Assembly (NCBI RefSeq): GCF_009720655.1 | Contig: NZ_WNKS01000001.1 | Coordinates: 434,001 to 498,000 of the forward strand | Reading direction: 5' to 3' | Source of the DNA: Rhodoblastus acidophilus | Lineage (GTDB): Bacteria > Pseudomonadota > Alphaproteobacteria > Rhizobiales > Beijerinckiaceae | Length of the DNA: 64,000 nt | Shown here: one piece after another, positions 60,290 through 64,000 of the stretch | Position numbering within the stretch: position 1 is the stretch's first letter | How the letters are laid out: each line of letters opens with the position of its first letter | The notes under the pieces: model-generated | Seen by the model: only the letters and a program-made list of their open reading frames with translations | The model's database searches: none | What the model was told of the DNA's origin: nothing | Made by a program: the position numbers and the translations under genes

Positions 60290-60559
60290 TCACGCGGCTT
60301 TCGACTGTTCCGGCTCCGAGGAGTCCATGGCCCGCAGATACAGGTCGAGCAGGGTCTCATGCTCGTCGCGTTCGTCCTTGTCCTGCTTGCGCAGGCGGAT
60401 GATCTCCTTGATGACCTTGACGTCGTAGCCTTCGCCCTTGGCTTCCGCAAAAATTTCCTTCTTGCCCTCGTTCAGGGCCTTGATCTCTTCCTCGATGTGT
60501 TCGATGCGCTCGACAATGGTGCGAATGCGCTCACCTGTAACATCCAGACTGTCCGACAC
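60290..60559 (-). CDS. gapR: GapR-type nucleoid-associated protein (DUF2312)
   Basis: An 89-residue protein matching the DUF2312/GapR family: RTIVERIEHIEEEIKALNEG forms the coiled-coil dimer part, and EIFAEAKGEGYDVKVIKEII plus RLRKQDKDERDEHETLLDLY the DNA-clamping part. In Caulobacter GapR binds overtwisted DNA ahead of replication and transcription forks and stimulates topoisomerases. The start lies behind GGGAGGCC. It is a stand-alone gene on the minus strand. With PopZ and a parS-like site, this gives three chromosome-organisation parts in the window. Confidence 0.93.
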   Translation of the reverse strand: MSDSLDVTGERIRTIVERIEHIEEEIKALNEGKKEIFAEAKGEGYDVKVIKEIIRLRKQDKDERDEHETLLDLYLRAMDSSEPEQSKAA

Positions 60560-60646
60560 GGTTGGCCTCCCTCGATTCGTGCAAGGGAGGCTAGGGTCGC
60601 GAAGGTCACCAGTGTGTTAACGGGTCATTTTAAGATGTGGAGAACC

Positions 60647-62542
60647 TCAGAACGCGATCTTGATTCCGCCGGACCCGACAAAACCGTCGCCGCCCGGCTG
60701 CCCCAGCGTCTGCGACAGATTGATCGTCAGCGCGACGTCGCCGGTCACGCGCGCGCTCGCGCCGGTCGAGAGACGCGCGAACGCATGGTTGGGCGCGCCG
60801 GCCGCCGTCCAGGTGTTGACGATCAGCGGCGCGGAAACGGCGCTGTACTGGATCAAACGGTTGACACCGTTGAAATAATCCTCGGCGGTGGCGTTGAAAT
60901 AGGCGTCGATGGCCGTGCGGTTCCAGGCGAAGGCGCCGCGCGCCTGGAGACCGGCGCTGCCGAGCAGGGCTTCGGCGTTCTGCGCCTTCACGTTGAGGGT
61001 CAGAACCGGGTCGCCGCTTTCCGTGTAGCCGTTGAAATCCGCCCGGGCGTAAGTCAGGCCGGCGATCGGGCCAAGGCGCATCGACGGCGCGACATCGAAG
61101 AGATAGCCGCTCTTGAAGGCGGCGGCGAAGGTGGTTCCGCTGGGGTGCGAGGTGATCGAGTCGATCACGCCGGGGCGGGTGTTGTCATAGTTCACCCAGC
61201 CATAGGACAACAGCCCTTGAAAGAACAGGTTGCGCAGGTCGTAGGCGCCGTAGACGCCCAGTTGGTTGGCGACGCCGTCGAATTTACCGCCGTTCTGGTT
61301 GAGCTGAACGCTGGGACTGGAGAAATGGTAGGCCGCGCCGATCATGGCGTCGGGCGCGAGGCGGTATTCGACGCCGAAGGAGCCGCCGACGCCATACCAG
61401 TTGTAGCCGAGCGAATCGCCAGCGTTTCCGCGCGTTGCCACGGCGCCGTCGACTTGCATGAAGGCGGACCAGGGGCTCGGCTCGACGCCGGGCGGCCCCT
61501 TGGTGGAGGCGAGCTCGCGGCTTGCCGACGGCGCCGCGCCGCCGTTGAACAGGTCGAGCCGGCCAAACAGGGTCGAGACGAAGGCGTTGGTGACGCCGAC
61601 GCCCGAACTGGCGGTCGCGGCCAGGGTTTGGGGCGCGTTGAGGCGATTGGCGATATAGTCCGCGACAATGGCGAAGCCCGCCGAGGTCAGGTGCAACTGA
61701 TCAAGATAGAACAGATATTGCGCTTGCAGGGCGGAATTGCCGAGACAGGTCGTGGGGCAGGCCCCTGCCGATTGCAGTCCGTACGCCGCGGGATTGGCCG
61801 TGATTTCGGCGAGGAGCCGCGTGCCGTCCAAATATTCGACCCGGACTCCCGAAGCGGCGACGGCGGCGAGGTTTTGCTGCATCGCCGCATTGAAGGTCTG
61901 GCTGTAGGCGGCGCCGACGGCGACGGCCGAAGGCGAATATTTGGCCGCTTCCGGTAACTGGGAGACATCGAGGGCGGCGAAAACGAGGGTCTTGGCGCCG
62001 ACGGCGGTGAGCGCCTTCACACCCGCCATGGCCTGGGTGACCGAAGTGGCCGCAGCGGCGGGAACGCCAGCCATCGAGCCGCCGGACTGGTAATAGTCGC
62101 GCGCGTCATTGCCGCCAATGTCCAGCGTCACCAACTGGTTCGGGGCGATCTTGCCGCCGGCCCCGACAAAGCCCTGCCACTCCTGGGCGAAACCGGGCAG
62201 GCCAACGAAATCGTTGCCGGTTCCGGTCTGCGCCCCGCCGAGCGCGTAATTCGATTGCGGGATCCGGTAGATGCTCGAGAGCGAGTCGACGTAGTTTGTG
62301 CCGCCGCTGAAACGGCCTGTCGGATAGATGAAGTTGATCGCGGCGAGCGTGGGGCCGAAGCCAGGGGTCGTCGCCATAATTTTCTGGATATTGCCGATGT
62401 CGGCGTAGCTGTCGCCGAACGCGACGATCGATGAGTAATGCTGCGCGTGGGCTGCGGAGAGCGGCGCGACGCCGGCCACCAGCGCGGCGACCAGGGCGCG
62501 CGTGCGACGGCGCGGATTCAGGTTCGTGATTTTGGCGACCAT
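60647..62542 (-). CDS. Autotransporter with a GDSL/SGNH esterase passenger
   Basis: A 631-residue outer membrane protein. A signal sequence (LVAALVAGVAPLSAAHA) is followed by a GDSL-hydrolase passenger, with the nucleophile serine in IVAFGDSYADIGN, the oxyanion Gly/Asn in DIGGNDARDYY and the Asp/His pair in DQLHLTSAGF. From about residue 350 a β-barrel translocator begins and ends with GGIKIAF, the terminal aromatic signature of outer membrane proteins. This matches EstA-type surface esterases, which hydrolyse short-chain lipids and affect motility and biofilm. The length is typical. It stands alone. Confidence 0.93.
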   Translation of the reverse strand: MVAKITNLNPRRRTRALVAALVAGVAPLSAAHAQHYSSIVAFGDSYADIGNIQKIMATTPGFGPTLAAINFIYPTGRFSGGTNYVDSLSSIYRIPQSNYALGGAQTGTGNDFVGLPGFAQEWQGFVGAGGKIAPNQLVTLDIGGNDARDYYQSGGSMAGVPAAAATSVTQAMAGVKALTAVGAKTLVFAALDVSQLPEAAKYSPSAVAVGAAYSQTFNAAMQQNLAAVAASGVRVEYLDGTRLLAEITANPAAYGLQSAGACPTTCLGNSALQAQYLFYLDQLHLTSAGFAIVADYIANRLNAPQTLAATASSGVGVTNAFVSTLFGRLDLFNGGAAPSASRELASTKGPPGVEPSPWSAFMQVDGAVATRGNAGDSLGYNWYGVGGSFGVEYRLAPDAMIGAAYHFSSPSVQLNQNGGKFDGVANQLGVYGAYDLRNLFFQGLLSYGWVNYDNTRPGVIDSITSHPSGTTFAAAFKSGYLFDVAPSMRLGPIAGLTYARADFNGYTESGDPVLTLNVKAQNAEALLGSAGLQARGAFAWNRTAIDAYFNATAEDYFNGVNRLIQYSAVSAPLIVNTWTAAGAPNHAFARLSTGASARVTGDVALTINLSQTLGQPGGDGFVGSGGIKIAF

Positions 62543-62721
62543 GCTAGAACCGCGCCTCCCCAGGCAGAAGATATGACGACACCATGCGCGGCCCCGCCTT
62601 TTTCGCGTCGGACCACTTCACGAAGAGTTTACTTGAATTGCTGCCCTTGGGAAGCTTTTGGGCGCCAAAAGGCCTGCTTTTGATTACGGAGAGCGCGTGA
62701 AGGCAAAGGTCAAGACCGGGT

Positions 62722-64000
62722 TCATGACCCCGGATCGAGGTCGAGGGCGTTCAACAGTGGTTTGAGGCTGTTCTGGTAAACGCGCCAGCGCCCGACCGCG
62801 GAACGATAGACGGGCTTGCGCACCTGCGTCGCGCTGGCCGTGCGCACCGGGCGCGCGGTCAGGTGGAAGTCGAGGCAGGCCGGATCGAAAGGCAGGCCGC
62901 AGAAATCCAGAAGCTTTCGCGTTGCGCCTTCGGCATCCTCGACCACGTCTTTATAATCGAGATCGAGGAAGGCGCCCGGCGGCAGCGCCGCGCGCCAGTG
63001 CGCCATCAGTTTTTCGTAGCGGCGATGGTAGCGGCCGAGTTCGGCGAGGTCATAAGTGTGGTTCTGCTCGGCAGAGAAGAGTTTTGTGAAGCAGGACAGG
63101 CACGTGTCGATGGCGTCGCGCCGGCAGTGAATGATTTTCGCGTTGGGCAGCGCCAGATGGATCAGGCCGACGAAATAAAAATTCGAGGGCATCTTGTCGG
63201 TGACGCGCGCGCTCTCTGGCGCAATTTTTAGGAGCCGTTGCAAAAAAGCTTCGCCGATGCGGCGCAGGTCGCCCGGCTTCGCGGCGGCCAAAAAATCCGG
63301 AAACGCTCCGCCCGCCTCGGCGACGGCCTCGCTGAAACTCATGAGTTCGCCGGCGCCGTGGACGCCGGGGTGACTGGCGAGGATCTGCTCGACAAGCGTC
63401 GTGCCGGAGCGCGGCATGCCCAGGACGAAAATCGGGCGATCCGAGGGATGCCCGAGGCCCACGTGACGCGCCAGCGTTTCTTGGGTGAACGCCGCCTCGA
63501 TGCGGTCGAACAGGCCGAGAATTTGAGTCTCGTCGTAATCGATGGCGGCGCGCTTGGCGGCATTGCCGCGCAGATAAAAGCCGAAGGATTTTTCGAAATT
63601 TTTCAGGTCCGCATAGGCCTTGCCCAGCGCGAAATCGAGTTGGAGGCGATCCGTCGCTGACAGGTCCGGACGGGCCGCCAGCGCCTCCATCTGGGCGATG
63701 CGCGGATCGTCGGCTGTGAATGTGCGGGAATCCGCGAGATTGAAATAGGCCCCGGCGAGATCGGGATTGATCTCGATCGCCTTGAGATAGGCGGCTTCGG
63801 CCTCCTTGAATTTCCCAATATCCTTCAGCGCGTTGCCCATGTTGTTCCAGGCTTCGGCGAGCTTCGGATTGAGGGCGAGGGCGCGGTGGAAGCACGCCAG
63901 CGCGCTTTCGAAATCCCCCTGCTCGAAGCGCGCGCGCCCCAGCAGGTTTATGGCGTCACCATTGTCGGGATCAAGCGCCAGCGCCGCGCGCGCCTCCCGC
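62722..64000 (-). CDS. TPR-sulfotransferase fusion protein, 5'-truncated
   Basis: The C-terminal 425 codons of a larger gene; the frame stays open to the window edge. The visible N-terminal part is made of TPR units (ARFEQGDFESALACFHRALA, then NNMGNALKDIGKFKEAEAAY). From about 63500 downwards lies a sulfotransferase domain with the PAPS 5'-phosphosulfate loop (FVLGMPRSGTTLVEQILAS) and a 3'-phosphate segment (NAKIIHCRRDAIDTCLSCFT). Such TPR-sulfotransferases are common in alphaproteobacteria and probably sulfate a surface sugar or protein. The acceptor is unknown. GTG or ATG starts inside the window (for example 63840) are internal. Confidence 0.9.
   Translation of the reverse strand, partial: REARAALALDPDNGDAINLLGRARFEQGDFESALACFHRALALNPKLAEAWNNMGNALKDIGKFKEAEAAYLKAIEINPDLAGAYFNLADSRTFTADDPRIAQMEALAARPDLSATDRLQLDFALGKAYADLKNFEKSFGFYLRGNAAKRAAIDYDETQILGLFDRIEAAFTQETLARHVGLGHPSDRPIFVLGMPRSGTTLVEQILASHPGVHGAGELMSFSEAVAEAGGAFPDFLAAAKPGDLRRIGEAFLQRLLKIAPESARVTDKMPSNFYFVGLIHLALPNAKIIHCRRDAIDTCLSCFTKLFSAEQNHTYDLAELGRYHRRYEKLMAHWRAALPPGAFLDLDYKDVVEDAEGATRKLLDFCGLPFDPACLDFHLTARPVRTASATQVRKPVYRSAVGRWRVYQNSLKPLLNALDLDPGS

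Overview
This is high-GC DNA from an alphaproteobacterium, most likely a member of the Hyphomicrobiales (rhizobial order). The pointers are a PopZ-like polar organiser, a GapR-type DUF2312 protein, an HWE-family histidine kinase, a chemotaxis cluster with a ParA-like ATPase, and interspersed palindromic repeats of the type common in this order (4.96, 33.2-33.4 and 38.3 kb). I cannot fix the genus; methylotrophic or purple non-sulfur relatives (Methylocystaceae/Beijerinckiaceae) would fit.

Layout. 0-4.9 kb: sulfur/redox block with the end of a CobB/CbiA (DsrN-like) amidase, a DsrC-family protein without cysteines, a GNAT acetyltransferase, a sulfide:quinone-oxidoreductase-like flavoprotein, thioredoxin 2 and a LysR regulator. 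5-9.4 kb: PopZ-like protein, TolC-type outer membrane channel, PIMT-like methyltransferase, DUF4337 membrane protein. 9.5-13.1 kb: two tandem paralogous radical SAM proteins. 13.3-15.7 kb: an AT-richer island with a retron-type reverse transcriptase fused to a DUF3800-like domain, a long gene-free leader and a near-perfect parS site. 15.8-20.6 kb: HWE histidine kinase, Ala/Pro-rich periplasmic protein, two cyclophilins and coaD, ending in a good rho-independent terminator.

20.9-34.9 kb: a large chemotaxis-like cluster, all on the plus strand. It holds a cytoplasmic receptor with two signalling tips, a triple CheW, CheB, a HEAT-repeat protein, CheR, CheY, CheA, a STAS-like protein, a ParA-like ATPase, a second CheY, a short receptor carrying a CheZ-like DxxxQ motif, a third receiver, then an RsbT-like kinase and a histidine kinase with an RsbU-N-like region. 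35-41.2 kb: an RND efflux pump with its adaptor, and an orphan histidine kinase.

41.4-54.0 kb is the most unusual part. A dual-specificity phosphatase/HisC-like aminotransferase fusion is translationally coupled to a LysR regulator. Then comes a tightly packed plus-strand operon: four U32-family Fe-S proteins (three UbiU-like, one UbiV-like), a solute-binding-fold protein with no signal peptide, an 871-residue PEP-synthase/rifampin-phosphotransferase-like dikinase, an SDR dehydrogenase and an FAH-family hydrolase. It is followed by a regulator joining an excisionase-like HTH to a binding-protein-like domain. Characterised UbiU/UbiV-type U32 proteins support O2-independent hydroxylation, so the set reads as an undescribed anaerobic hydroxylation-phosphorylation-oxidation-cleavage pathway. 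The substrate cannot be told from the sequence.

54-64 kb: heme-containing fatty-acid cis/trans isomerase, UbiB-family kinase with a membrane partner, DUF4399 protein, two unknown small proteins, GapR, a GDSL-esterase autotransporter, and a TPR-sulfotransferase that runs off the right edge. I found no tRNA, rRNA, CRISPR array or insertion sequence.
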